Below, in pieces: positions 1-10,885 of a stretch of 64,000 nucleotides of DNA. The notes under the pieces were generated by a model, which saw nothing but the letters and a program-made list of their open reading frames with translations, searched no databases and was not told the DNA's origin. The stretch covers positions 3,366,333-3,430,332 of the forward strand of contig CM060126.1 of the NCBI GenBank assembly GCA_030522415.1, given 5' to 3'. The first letter of the stretch is position 1. Every line of letters begins with the position of its first letter. The DNA comes from Channallabes apus (taxonomy: Eukaryota; Chordata; Actinopteri; Siluriformes; Clariidae). The position numbers and the translations under genes were made by a program.

Positions 1-406
1 TTGTTCCTGAATTTCTTTGGATCTTGGCATGATGTCTAGCTTTTGAGGTGCTTTTGGTCTACTTCTCTGTGTCAGGTAGCTCCTATTTAAGTGATTTCTT
101 GATTGAAACAGGTGTGGCAGTAATCAGGCCTGGGGGTGACTACAGAAATTGAACTCAGGTGTGATAAACCACAGTTAAGTTATTTTTTAACAAGGGGGGC
201 AATCACTTTTTCACACAGGGCCATGTAGATTTTGAGTTTTTTTTCTCCCTTAATAACGTAAACCTTCATTTAAAAACTGCATTTTGTGTTCAATTATGTT
301 ATCTTTGACTAATAGTTAATGGTTTTTGATGAGCAGAAACATTTAAGTGTGACAAACATGCAAAAGAATAAGAAATCAGGAAGGGGGCAAATAGTTTTTC
401 ACGCCA

Positions 407-409
<3 letters not shown>
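1..409 (-). mobile_element. Tc1-like transposon (family A), 5' end fragment, cut by window edge
   Basis: This is the reverse complement of the first ~400 bp of the element at 15068-16692. It begins inside the transposase start region (the complement of the codons for MPRSKEIQEQ is at positions 1-30) and ends with the terminal inverted repeat ...CGCCACTG followed by the target TA. A long AT repeat follows directly, so the element inserted into or beside a TA-rich microsatellite. The rest of the copy lies outside the window. Confidence 0.85.

Positions 410-458
<49 letters not shown>
410..458. repeat. (AT)n microsatellite
   Basis: About 49 bp of uninterrupted AT dinucleotides, directly abutting the terminal repeat of the Tc1 fragment. 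From ~465 to 715 the sequence is T/C-rich (TTTC-type tracts) with no coding signal. Confidence 0.95.
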
Positions 459-462
<4 letters not shown>

Positions 463-714
463 TTATTGATAAACTTTCTTTCTTTTTGTCTTTCTTTTTA
501 GTTGTGACATACTTGCATTTAACTATTTAATTCTTTTATTTCTCTCTCTTTCCTTTATTTCTTTATTTAGTTCCATCTTTCGCTTTCTTTCTTTTTTCTA
601 TCTTTTAGTTGTGACACTTGATTCTTGTATTTTTTCTTTTTCTTCTTTTCTTTCTTTCTTTCTTTATTCTCTTGATGTTCCTTGACCACACACATGTACA
701 CACAATCTCTCTTT

Positions 715-715
<1 letters not shown>

Positions 716-751
<36 letters not shown>
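716..751. repeat. (CA)n microsatellite
   Basis: CA dinucleotide tract of about 36 bp. The ORFs that cross it on either strand (Thr-His or Val-Cys runs) are microsatellite artefacts. The next ~450 bp (to 1220) look unique, with no recognisable gene. Confidence 0.95.
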
Positions 752-753
<2 letters not shown>

Positions 754-1221
754 TCATCACCTGGGAAGAAAATAAATATAAAGTTTTTATTTTTCACAGC
801 AACGGTCTGGACCTTGTTTCCGTGTTTGGAGCGTGTTGGCGTCGTCTGCGTCACAAATTCGTCAAAACATGGGAAAAGTGGCTTTGTTGGTTTACCGCTG
901 TAAATACGCTTCCGGGGGTTTTGGCTCTGTCCTGAATTTCTAAAATACTTTGTTAGGTATCTGCCATCTGACTCAAACCACGAAGGATACAAATGAATCA
1001 TGAAGGTTAGTCAGAGTGGAGGTGAAATGCTGCAAATCACTTTAGCTTTGAAAGGAAACAACTTAGAGTTTCAACCTACAGAGTAGCAAAAGTGCACAGT
1101 GGGGACAAAGCAAGGACTTGCGTACAAAATATAAACACGTCAATAAAAAGTTCATATGATAAAAAAGATTCCAAGTTTTTCATTTAAGCAGGAAGGGTTG
1201 TAAACACAGGAATCAGATATG

Positions 1222-1262
<41 letters not shown>
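1222..1262. repeat. (CA)n microsatellite
   Basis: Perfect CA tract of about 40 bp. From 1263 to 1778 the sequence is AT-rich, presumably fat3 intron, and I see no feature in it. Confidence 0.95.
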
Positions 1263-1265
<3 letters not shown>

Positions 1266-1778
1266 AAAATCTGGCAAAATTTCAGAATCGTGCATCAAAG
1301 CCTAATGTAGATGTAAACAGCAGGCATTTGTCAAAGCTGTAAGAAATACACATACAGTGCTTAAGAAACAGGATAAAACAATTCTATTTAAAATTGTCCA
1401 GTATTCCTAAAGCTAAAGTGACTTCTATATTGTTGCAATATTTAAGAAAAAACAAATATAAGTATTTTCATTTTATTAATGAATTTTGACTGATTTTAAG
1501 GTTGAAATATTGGTTAAAATGTTTTTCTTTTAAATGAGTAACATTTTACACCGCAAATAAAAATATCTCAAGAAAAATCTCAAACTTTTTGAAATTTTCA
1601 AAAATATCAAAATTTCAAGCTTGAAATATGCTCCCCGATTTCTTATACATTTTTTCTTTACTTTTAAGTTTTAAGTTGTTTTAAGTAAACTTTTTATCTA
1701 ATAATTTAAAGATATTTTCCCAGACCAGCAAAATGTACTACGATGCTCTCTTTCAACTGGCTTATGATAACGTACCGT

Positions 1779-1930
1779 AATTCCATTCCATTGTATTTGT
1801 ATAGCGCTTTTAACAATTGTCATTGTAGCAAAGCAGCTTTACACAATCAAAAGAATTATTTAAGTTTGTATGGAATGTGAATGTGTATGAATCAGAATGA
1901 TCAGATTGTCCCTGGTGGTAAGGGTAAAGG
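1779..1930 (+). repeat. Dispersed repeat D, copy 1
   Basis: Contains the block TTTGTATAGCGCTTTTAACA, then AAAGCAGCTTTACA and ATGAATCAGAATGATCAGA. The same blocks recur at 30178-30254 and 54290-54575, and in the opposite sense near 14355-14660. I recognise the family as a common teleost interspersed repeat but cannot name its class. Confidence 0.6.
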
Positions 1931-2269
1931 TTCTGAACATGTTTAAGCTAGGCTAAGCTATTCTATGATGCGTGGTAGGCTAGATGTTTTAACTGCAGTA
2001 AGAGAAAAAAACTACATTTTACATTTAGACAAATTTATCAAATATTCTTTCTATAACCCAGACATCATATAATATAAGCCACATATTACTAATTTTAAGA
2101 TTTCGTTTTTTTAACTCTATTTGAAGATAATGTCACCACTGCTTAAAATTTGGTAGGTAACCTCCTAATGAAACACTAGAATTGATGCTTTAAAACAGTA
2201 AGATATGTGTAATTAATTTTATTGTTGTGCTCTATTAAGAAATATGAAATAAATTTGACTACGTTCAAG

Positions 2270-2809
2270 GTGTTTCGGCCGGCCACTCCTGGGAAGGTTC
2301 ACCACTGTTCAAAGCTTTAGTCCCAAAGTCCCAAAGCTTTAGAAATGGCTTTATAACCTTTACCAGACTGATAGATCTCAATTACTTTTGTTCTCATTTG
2401 TTCCTGAGTTTCTTTGGATCTTGGCATGATGTCTAGCTTTTGAGGTGCTTTTGGTCTACTTCTCTGTGTCAGGTAGCTCCTATTTAAGTGATTTCTTGAT
2501 TGAAACAGGTGTGGCAGTAATCAGGCCTGGGGGTGACTACAGAAATTGAACTCAGGTGTGATAAACCACAGTTATGTTATTTTTTAACAAGGGGGGCAAT
2601 CACTTTTTCACACAGGGCCATGTAGATTTGGAGTTTTTTTTTTCTCCCTTAATAACGTAAACCTTCATTTAAAAACTGCATTTTGTGTTCAATTATGTTA
2701 TCTTTGACTAATAGTTAACGGTTTTTGATGAGCAGAAACATTTAAGTGTGACAAACATGCAAAAGAATAAAAAATCAGGAAGGGGGCAAATAGTTTTTCC
2801 CACCACTGT
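2270..2809 (-). mobile_element. Tc1-like transposon (family A), 5' end fragment
   Basis: Reverse complement of roughly the first 560 bp of the 15068-16692 element, from the terminal repeat (CACCACTG then TA at 2810-2811) to the part of the transposase coding GRPT (GGCCGGCC at ~2277). A small local rearrangement repeats TCCCAAAG near 2320. The remaining two thirds and the other terminal repeat are absent. 1931-2269 and 2812-3264 hold AT-rich intron-like DNA with nothing else recognised. Confidence 0.85.
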
Positions 2810-3264
2810 ATATAGTTTGACTAACTTTTATGTGATTTATTGCGATCCCACAATGATACATGAATCATGTCACACTTGTTGTATATTTTCCCTCGTACAT
2901 ACAGTATATAATAGGACTGATTAAGTACAGCCTCTACATTACACAGGCAGGTGTTTATGTGTTTGTAAAACCAGTCACAAAGTCAGACAATTAACTAAGG
3001 AATTAGGTTAAAGTTGTGTAGTTCAACTTCTCAATCTTTTACACACATGGTTCATGACGCCGCGTTCCACTTCTGTCAAAAGTTCTGTAAAACTCAAGTG
3101 TATCAGTTTCCAGATGTTCCTCTGCCCTTCGTCGCTGTGACTCATTAGCCGCTGCATGGAAGCGTTTCACTGGAGCTCATTTTCCCCATAAATACAAACA
3201 AAAACACGGAGATCCAGAGCAGAGAGTAAACCAAATTCCTTAACGCAAAGCCAGAGCTACAGAA

Positions 3265-4104
3265 ACATGTCTCAAAACCTCTACACACTTTTACAAACCT
3301 GTGTTAACTTTTATAAACCTCTACAAAGATTTGTTTTACTACTGTATGTTTCTATACAGAGTTTTGCAGAGGTTTGTTCAGACTTTCTAACTTTCGGGGA
3401 AATAGTTTGGAAGTTTGCAAACCTCTCCAACCCACTACAGAACACTACAAAGGTTTAGACTGCTAGGTTTCTACCAAGAGGTTTGTACAGGTGAGATTGA
3501 GCCTGTAGTGGTTTGTAAAAGTCGTGTAGTGGTTTTATGTAGAGTTGGTAAGTGTTTGGTCTGTATTGTTTTGTCGAGTTTGTCTGAAGGACTGTAATGA
3601 TCTGTAGTGGTTTTATAGTGGTTTGCGTAATTTTGTAATGGTTTGTCAAACTTTTACAAACCTCTGCAAACCTTTAAAAGTTTCTACAAATATATATTTT
3701 TTTACTACTACAAATGTTTGTAGAGGTTCCGATTTCTATAGGTTTACATTGGTTTCTTTAGACTTTTATGAACGTCTTTGAATGTGTACCCTCCTCTAAA
3801 ATGGGTGTAGTGGGTTGTTGAGACCTGTAGTGGTCGGTAGTAGGTAGTAGTGTATTAGTCTGTAGTGGTTTGTAATGGTCGCTAGAGGTCTATAGTGGCT
3901 TGTAGAGGTTTGCAGATGTCTGTAGTGGTTTGTATTAGTCTGTTGTTGTTGTTTTCTAGTGGTCTGTAGTGGTAGGCTATAGTCCTTGGTAGAGGTCTTT
4001 AATGGTTTGTCAGACTTTTTCTGAACTTTTATAAACGTGTACGGCTCTTTGCAATTGTTTGTACTGCTAGGTTTCTACATTAGAGGTTTGCACAGGTTTG
4101 TAGG
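3265..4104. repeat. Degenerate minisatellite, GTAGTGGTTT-type
   Basis: Some 840 bp are built from diverged copies of a ~10-11 bp word close to TGTAGTGGTTTGTAGAGGTT. The first part shows mainly the complementary form (AAACCTCTACAAA), the later part the direct form, so the array contains an inversion. ORFs here are low-complexity by-products. A last scrap of array-like sequence (TAGTTTAAGGTAGTTTAG) follows the SINE at 4114-4510. Confidence 0.8.
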
Positions 4105-4113
4105 TTAATGTAT

Positions 4114-4510
4114 TTTTTTTTTTTTAATTATTATTATTTTATTATTTTTATTTTATCCCGATTTTCTCCCTAATTTAGTCGTGTCCAATTCCTCCCCGTC
4201 ACTAGGGGGCTCCCACATTTTTAAGGCTGCTACTACCACTCAGCCAGGAGGGTCGAAGACTATCACGCGGTTTCGCCAAACCACGTGACGCCAGCTGACG
4301 CATCTTTTCGAACTGCTCGCTCACACACCGTTGGGGGCGGAGTAACACACTCGGAGGACAGCGCTATCCGCTCCTTCCGCTTGCGTGAGCTCACAGACGC
4401 CCCTGATTGGCTGTAGAGTGGTGATTAATCTGGGAGCATGAAGTACCTCTCATCCCGCCCCTCTGAGAGAGCTCGGCCAATCAGCTCTCTCTGTAGTTTA
4501 AGGTAGTTTA
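4114..4510 (-). mobile_element. tRNA-type SINE (family S2), head missing
   Basis: Shares its body with the fuller copy at 47728-48155 (blocks CTCCCCGTCACTAGGGGGCTC, TTTTCGAACTGCTCGCTCAC, GCCCCTGATTGGCTGTAGAG, TCGGCCAATCAGCTCTCTCT). The T/A-rich tail is on the left and the tRNA-like head expected on the right is missing. The 9-bp direct repeat GTTAATGTA at 4105-4113 and 4511-4519 fits a target-site duplication, which places the insertion within the minisatellite. Confidence 0.75.
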
Positions 4511-4657
4511 GTTAATGTAGTGTAAGGGACACAAAATGATCTTTGATTCTGAAAGTTTTGTAATTATAAATGAAGCTCAGTGTGTAAAACAAAGATTCAT
4601 TAGATTCAAATGGCAAAACTCGCTGCTTTTATGGAAAGTGTCTCAGATATGTTTTTG

Positions 4658-4659
<2 letters not shown>

Positions 4660-4692
<33 letters not shown>

Positions 4693-4770
4693 GAGAAAGA
4701 AGTTTTTCTGTCTAGTGCAGTCCAAAATCAGATGGGTGCGGGGATGCCATATACAAACACACACACACAC

Positions 4771-4807
<37 letters not shown>
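4660..4807. repeat. Paired GT and CA microsatellites
   Basis: A GT tract at ~4660-4690 is followed within 70 bp by a CA/CATA tract at ~4756-4807. Together they form a potential imperfect inverted repeat just upstream of the fat3 micro-exon (4867). Confidence 0.9.
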
Positions 4808-4866
4808 TGCCGTGGTGCAGTGAGCAATGCGCTGATCTACACTTTTGTCTCTCCTCTTACTGCCAG

Positions 4867-4902
4867 TCTCCGTTATGGATCAAGGTCAAACCTACAGCAG
4901 AG
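4867..4902 (+). CDS. fat3: Candidate 36-nt micro-exon of FAT cadherin cytoplasmic tail
   Basis: A pyrimidine-rich tract ending TTACTGCCAG forms a strong acceptor, and AG/GTGAAT at 4902/4903 a strong donor, enclosing 36 nt. Read in the phase demanded by the next exon (phase 1), the stretch is open, encodes about SVMDQGQTYSR, and its last base plus CG of the next exon makes Ala before YHWDTSDW. Being a multiple of three, it could be skipped without changing frame. Vertebrate FAT cadherins are known to have short alternative inserts in this tail region; whether this one is alternative or constitutive is not visible here. The intron after it spans 4903-5374. Confidence 0.65.
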
Positions 4903-5374
4903 GTGAATGTCTCTCGCCCTCTGCCCCCCCCCCCTCTACACCTCTTCATTGCTGTGTTCTGCTGACAGAATGCACTGGTGCATTCTGGGAAATAAGTTGC
5001 TTGTGGTTGCGTATTGTAAACAGCACTCTGCTGCGCTTGTCTGTCAGTCTCTTCTTTACTGTCTGTGTGTTTGCTGTGGATGTTCTTAAATGGTCAGGAT
5101 TAGGATGTGTTTGTGTGCGTGCGTTTACACAGTGTGTGTGTGTGTGTGTGTCCCTGCGCTTCTGTGTGTCCACACATTGATTGCTGCATGCGTTCGTTTT
5201 CGTTCGATTGCAGAATGCGACCCTTTGACCTCATGACCTCATGGCTGTTCCACAGGCATGCCCCGCCCATGCCCCGCCCCCCTGCCGTCGCACGCTGTGA
5301 AACGCCGCATGATGAATCCCAAACGTTTCGCCAATTCGCTCGGGCTGTTCTGATTGTCTGTTCTGTCTCCGCAG

Positions 5375-5868
5375 CGTACCACTGGGACACTTCCGATTGG
5401 CTGCCGACGACGAGGCTCTCCAACATCGAGGAGGCGACGCCCGGAGACGTGGGCGTGCCCCTGGAGTCGGACTACTACCTGGGTGGCTTCGACGTCGACA
5501 GCGAGTACCCGCCCCCTCAGGAGGAGGCGTTTGTGTCACGTGACCGGCAGCCGCCCGTCCTTCCAGGAGAAGATTACCTGCGGGACGCCGCGCCTGTCAG
5601 TCAACCCGTTTCCACGGCGAGTACGCTGACCAGAGCCCGCCCACTCTTCCACCCGAGCCAGTATCTGCCTCCTCATCAGCTGCCGCTCGGATCCGAGGGG
5701 GCGGAGTTAAATGTTTTTGCGAGCGGAGACGAGCGTCTGTCAATCAAAACGTCATCGGTGTCCGATGTCTCCGCCCCCTTTGGGTTCGAGGATTCCGAAA
5801 CTGGAGGAAGTTTGGACAGTTTGGAGGAAGCACAGACGCAGCCATACACACAACAGACTGAAGTGTGA
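5375..5868 (+). CDS. fat3: FAT3-like atypical cadherin, terminal coding exon (C-terminal cytoplasmic tail)
   Basis: FAT cadherins are giant single-pass adhesion and planar-polarity proteins; this exon holds only the intracellular C terminus. An acceptor (TTCTGTCTCCGCAG) ends at 5374, and the frame is fixed by the conserved block [10 protein letters not shown]. It continues for 164 codons including the split Ala, with [29 protein letters not shown] and [13 protein letters not shown], and ends QQTEV-stop, a class I PDZ-binding-type tail. From knowledge of the family, the YYLGG, DSEYPPP and [10 protein letters not shown] blocks match FAT3 better than FAT1, and the downstream MT2-type receptor supports this. 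The open frame extending upstream to 5107 is read-through of intron. Extracellular and membrane exons lie left of the window. Confidence 0.88.
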
Positions 5869-6007
5869 TCATCGACACATGAGAACACACACACACACAC
5901 ACGTACGCAAACTTTTAAGGAATCATGTGACCTGTGATGTGGATGAACAGAATTCTGTGTGTGTATACGACAAAGAGACAAATCTCCTGCACACGTTGTA
6001 CTCATAT

Positions 6008-6059
<52 letters not shown>

Positions 6060-6195
6060 AGTGGACTTTTGTACAGCCAAACAGCACAACTCACTGAACG
6101 TTTTTAAACAGGATGTCTCGATTCTTTCTCGTTTTGTGTTGTTTTGTTTATTTTTTGCACTAAGACTCCAGAGTTCAATGTACAAAAAAAAATAA
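5869..6195 (+). other. fat3: Probable proximal fat3 3' UTR with CA and GT tracts
   Basis: Directly follows the fat3 stop codon. It has a CA tract at ~5884-5901 and a GT tract at ~6009-6058, which could pair in the transcript. No canonical AATAAA was found close by, so the 3' end of the mRNA is not placed. Confidence 0.45.
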
Positions 6196-6204
6196 CAGCT
6201 ACAA

Positions 6205-6322
6205 TTTTATCTCTCTTTCTGTCTCTCTCTCTCTCTCTCCATTACAGGGTGAAATATTCCTTTGATTAACATATGCCCCAAAAATAGCACTATTTTTCAA
6301 GCTGTCCAACATCACTGGGATG

Positions 6323-6377
<55 letters not shown>

Positions 6378-6494
6378 AGAAAGAGTGAGAGAGATAGACA
6401 GAAAGAGCAGCAGCGCAACTCATTGTAAGTTTCTGTAAGATATTAAGACTATTGTTCTTTGCATTTGTATATCAGAAAGCCATATTTGTTAGCA

Positions 6495-6545
<51 letters not shown>

Positions 6546-6825
6546 TCAGTATTGCAGGCCATGTATATATAGGAAGTACGTTGCACAACGTGAGTGCTGA
6601 AAACGTAAAACGCTAGGAAAAAAACATGAAAATGCATTAAACAAAAAGAATGGAAGTAACAGAGGAATAGAAAGAAAGATGAAGGTTTTTAAAAAAATCC
6701 TAACGGTTAATGAGTGTGTGAGCAGCAGTTGGAGGAAGCCTGAGGAGAACTCCTCATTTACAATAGACAACAGAAGATGAAAAGGAAAGACAAGAAAAGA
6801 GGAACATGCAAGCAAGTTTAAGAGA

Positions 6826-6880
<55 letters not shown>
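6205..6880. repeat. Cluster of GT and GA/TC microsatellites
   Basis: Contains a TC tract (~6209-6238), GT tracts at ~6323-6374 and ~6497-6542, and a compound GT-GA tract at ~6827-6882. All ORFs over this stretch are Thr-His, Val-Cys or Leu-Ser repeats. From 6883 to 7479 the DNA is plain, apart from a poly-T run near 7362. Confidence 0.9.
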
Positions 6881-6883
<3 letters not shown>

Positions 6884-7479
6884 ACTGCCAAGTCATCAAA
6901 CCAAAAACTAAAGAATGAGCGAAGAGTGTGAAGTGGGATGAAAGGGTGTAGAAAATTCAAATTTGACATTTTTCCTTTGGTTCTGTTTCGTGTCTCAGGT
7001 GAGATTATAAATACATGAAGACTAGAGACATGCTGATGTCCAGAAACACCAACGCTGACTGATGATGTCATCAAAACAAATGTTTTTGCCTGATCAAAGA
7101 ACTGAATCTCACTGTAGCTTTCTGTCTGTTCAGCGACGCCTGGAAATGTAGAGTTTTTTTCCTTTCTTCTGTTTTGTACATTTTTTATCCTGTTTTTGGC
7201 CTCGGGTCTTTTTTGAACAATTTTTGAACAAAGAAGTAAAGAAATGTGTCTCAAGACCAGCAACGATGACATCATCAAGCACACCTGAGATTTTAGATTG
7301 AAATTTAGTTTGAAACAAAAAAAAGTCTAAATTAATTTTCTACATTCTAGAACAATACTGGGTTTTTTTTTTTTTTTCAAAAACTATGAAATAAAACATT
7401 CAGCATTAATTAATTAAATTAATCAGCATTAATTAAACAGTCAGTTATAATTTTAAGACATGAAGGTCGAGTGTGTTTG

Positions 7480-7798
7480 TAAAACCCATCAAGCTCCATG
7501 ATGATGAAACTGTCTCTCATGAAGAGCAAAACGTTACACCTGCTGCAGAGGAGACGTTCATTTAGAGTCACCAGCCTCAGAAATCACCAATTAACAACCA
7601 GCACCTCAGATTAGAGCCGTTATGAAGCTTTACAGAGCAGAAGTAGCAGATAAACATCTCAATATCAACTGTTCAAAGGAGATTATTGTAGTGAGTTTTG
7701 GATAAACATCTTCAGTATTGTTTTACAGTGTAGAAAGAAATAAACATCAGGAACGACCATGGAGTTAGAAGGGGTGTACAAACTTTTGACTGGTAATG
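7480..7798 (+). mobile_element. Tc1-like transposon relic (family E)
   Basis: Matches, in reverse orientation, the element at 10886-11439: shared blocks include GAAACTGTCTCTCATGAAG, CAGAGCAGAAGTAGCAG and AACATCAGGAACGACCATGG. Conceptual translation gives scraps such as LSLMK and LQSRSSR typical of a Tc1 transposase N terminus, with several stops. The right end resembles the inverted terminus (ACAAACTTTTGACTGGTAATG). Highly decayed and non-functional. Confidence 0.65.
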
Positions 7799-7799
7799 T

Positions 7800-8370
7800 A
7801 TGGTATATGACTTTTTTTGTTCTAAACAACTTTTCAACCAAAAAAAAAACTAAAACAAATGGTATACCTTTTTTTTAGCTTGAGAAAAAAAATCACCTGA
7901 GTGTCGCAAAGTCACCAAACCACAAAAATAATAATAATAATAATACAATTTAATAAGATTAAGTTTTTTTTAAAACCTCAAATCACATCTGAGAAAAATA
8001 TGTGACCAGTTGTACATGACAGGTTTATTAGTGCAAATTATCAAGGACAACAGAACTTTAAAAATGTTAACTTTTGTAATTGTTTGTAGTCTGGCGTTAT
8101 TTTAGGGGAACAATTTTTATCCCATTTCAGCAAATCAACAATTTCAATAGTATAAGAGTTTAATTACCTGGTTTAAGGTAAGACCTGAAATAAAAAAAAA
8201 TACAACTTTGTCTTTTTAACTTCAAGGATGTTTTTTTTATTATTAATTTGTTCTTTTAATTTCCTTTTCTGCCATTTAAATCTGAGACGACTAGTTTGGT
8301 AACATGACACCGGTGAATTTTTCTTTGCTCAGGCTTATATATATATATTATAGGATGATATATAATATAT
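7800..8370. other. AT-rich intergenic stretch
   Basis: Contains an ATA trinucleotide run near 7927-7946 and short AT runs near 8338-8350. No coding or structural signal is recognised. Confidence 0.6.
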
Positions 8371-8713
8371 TAGGGCCGGGACTCGATAAAAAAAATAATC
8401 GAATTAATTAGAGGCGTTGTAATTAATTAATCGAAATTAATCGCATTTTAATTGCATGTAAATATTTGACCTGAGAACAGTGAGAAGTAAGTTTTTTCAT
8501 ATTGATTTTTAGTATAAATTGAATAATGACTGAATACATAATACATAAGCTTAAGCAACAGTGATCCAGTATAATCGGTCCACCGGTAACTCATCCAGTG
8601 AGAAACGTTCCGCGGTGCATAAATAAGTGCGATTAAAATGCGTAAAAAAAATGTAACGCCTTCTTTTTGTGTAATTAATTAATCTAAATTAACGCATTAA
8701 AGTCCTGGCCCTA
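8371..8713. mobile_element. hAT-like MITE, about 340 bp
   Basis: The ends are inverted repeats: left TAGGGCCGGGACTCGAT, right complement TAGGGCCAGGACTTTAAT. Subterminal blocks AATTAATTAATC and ATCGCATTTTAAT are mirrored by ATTAAAATGCG and AATTAATTAATCTAAATTAA. The flanks (TAATATAT and ATATATAT) could be a degraded 8-bp duplication but are simple AT sequence. There is no coding capacity, so this is a non-autonomous element. Assignment to hAT rests on terminus style only. Confidence 0.7.
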
Positions 8714-9126
8714 ATATATATATGTATGTAAACCCAAATCAATCTTTTCTTGAGTGCATTAGCATGTCTCTCAAAACCTTCTCACATACAGAAGACAGCT
8801 AATTAAATGTTTAATTTATTTCTCTGAGATGTCTTTGGAATGAAAGAAAAAAATAACCCTAAAATCATCTTATTTGAGTCTTCAAGCACACCTGAGACAA
8901 ATAACGAACCCCTTCCACTCGCTCACTCGCGTGTTTATAGCGGAAAAGTTTCACAAAAGTTAAAGTGTCACAAAAACAACGCGGTTCTCGACACCTGAGA
9001 AAGACGTCCTGATGTTCACACGATGTTCACCTGATGTTCCTGTGAGAGATGTTGTACAGTGTGTATAGCTTCTTTTATTTAATTTTTTGTAGATATGCAA
9101 ATGAGTTGAGAGAATAAGGATTGAAA

Positions 9127-9175
<49 letters not shown>

Positions 9176-10753
9176 GTATGTGGAAATGTTGATTCTTTCT
9201 GTTTCATTTAGCATCATGTCTCTGTAGACACATCAGCTTTGGTTTATATAAAAAGGGAAATATTTTGAACTTCCTGTCTGCAGAGGAAGTGTTTGCTTTT
9301 TTTTTTATCTTTCCTCCAAACATGCTGTTCATCATGTCAGTATTAAATGAACTCTAATCTTTAAAATCATAAAAAAAGAAAAGTGTATAAACTTGCATTT
9401 TTTTAACTTCTCGGTTTGTTTTTTAATCGATGCAGAAATTAAAAATAATCTTGAGAAATTTATGATGTCTGAAAGGATGTTTTTTGTTTTTGTAGGTTTG
9501 TGTCGTCTCATGAGAGATGTGGTTGGACGCCGATTCCAGCATTGACCTCACACTGCGGTCGGTATAAGAGAAATAAACGTTCTTTCCGGCGTTTTTTTCC
9601 ATGAACGGCACTCGTCCTTACGATCACAATAACGCAGGAAGTAGTGGGCGGAGCCAGAGTGCACTGTTTACAACAACAAAGAGCGTTACTGTTATTTAAC
9701 CATATATTTAATTAGGAAATATACTCTAAAAAATTAAGTAAAATGCAATGTGCAACTTGAAGTAGAAAAAGTAAACAAAGCGAAATGACGAATAACTTTT
9801 TACGAGGTCTGTTGACTTAACAGTCAGTCCAGCTGCTTGAGGACGGAGGAAGAAACAAGCGGGTGAAATGAGTCATGCGTGTTGTCCATGTCCATGTGAT
9901 TGTTACATTGCGGCTTGGAATCAAAATGTGGTTCACCAGCTGTTGCGTAGGAGCCGGACGCTGGCGTGAAGAAGCTGCAGTCAGGTCTGAACTCTGCGTC
10001 TCCTCATGATTGTCCCATAAGGTTGTTGCCGATGGAGAACTTCTACTTTTACTTGAGTACTATTCGCTCTATGGAATTTCTACTTGTACTGAAGTACAGG
10101 ATTTGTGTACTGGTTTTAACATTTCATAGCAAATTTTGAGGTGTCGTATGAACATTGGAGGAAAATCGTATAAATATTTTGTACATATTATAGTGACAGT
10201 TTGGAACAGTTGTTGATTACATTGTAATTGTAAGTACATCTTACCATATCGTAGGTAATGTACAGTATAATAAATTCCTAGGTGGTTTAAGGCTTGTGTG
10301 GGCACAGAGTCGTGTGACCAGGAACCAGCAAGAATTCCTATTGAGGGCAATTCATCAGACTCTGACAAACACTCCAGTAATGTGAGAAAGGGGCTTTAAT
10401 TTCACTTCTTTCTTAAAATGCATCACTTCAGCACTCCACATGGGAGCGTTCGCTTTAGCCTCCAGCATTATCGGGATTTCGGAGGAATGGCAGGTGCTGG
10501 TTCGATATCCTGCACTAAATATTAATTCGTCGTGAATTTTAACAGCCCATTTTCACCTGAACTGACTCTCGACTCGATCCCGACAACAAATTTATAGTCA
10601 CTTTGTTAACCGGTCTGAGGGAGTGTAGGTTAGTTTTTAATGCACTAGTTCTAGTAGGATACGGATGTACAGTACTGTACGTTATGATATGGTAACGACT
10701 TGTGTGCTAAATACGAGACATAATCTAACATTTTTAGCGGATATATACATTCA
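8714..10753. other. Intergenic DNA without recognised gene
   Basis: A CA tract lies at ~9139-9172. Near 10035-10110 the words TACTTTTACTTGAGTACT and TTCTACTTGTACTGAAGTAC resemble an old MITE end, echoed near 36060-36420 (CTTTTACTCAATAAAGGATTTGT). The ORFs at 9423-9611 and 10069-10368 show no family resemblance. Confidence 0.5.
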
Positions 10754-10885
10754 TTTTTCATTCATTTTCTATACCGCTTAATCCTGTGTTCAGGGTCGCG
10801 GGGGACCTGGAGCCTATCCCAGGAGACTTCGGGCACTAGGCGGGGTACACCCTGGACAGGGTGCCAATCCATCGCAGGGCACACA
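10754..10885 (-). mobile_element. SINE (family S1), 5'-truncated fragment
   Basis: Tail half of the tRNA-derived SINE seen complete at 60211-60586, in reverse orientation: TTCATTCATTTTCTATACCG, CTGGAGCCTATCCCAGGAGA and GTGCCAATCCATCGCAGGGC. It belongs to the subfamily carrying CGCTTAATCCTGTGTTCAGG, shared with 42414 and 60211. The tRNA head is absent and the fragment runs directly into the next element. Confidence 0.85.

Noticed and set aside
567..1001. 144-aa minus-strand ORF and its plus-strand counterparts across the CA tract
   Set aside because: Open frame is produced by the microsatellite (Val-Cys / Thr-His runs); no family motif outside it.
5107..5374. Upstream extension of the fat3 terminal ORF to 5107
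   Set aside because: The acceptor at 5373-5374 and the conserved YHWDTSDW start show this part is intron that happens to stay open; it begins in a GT repeat.
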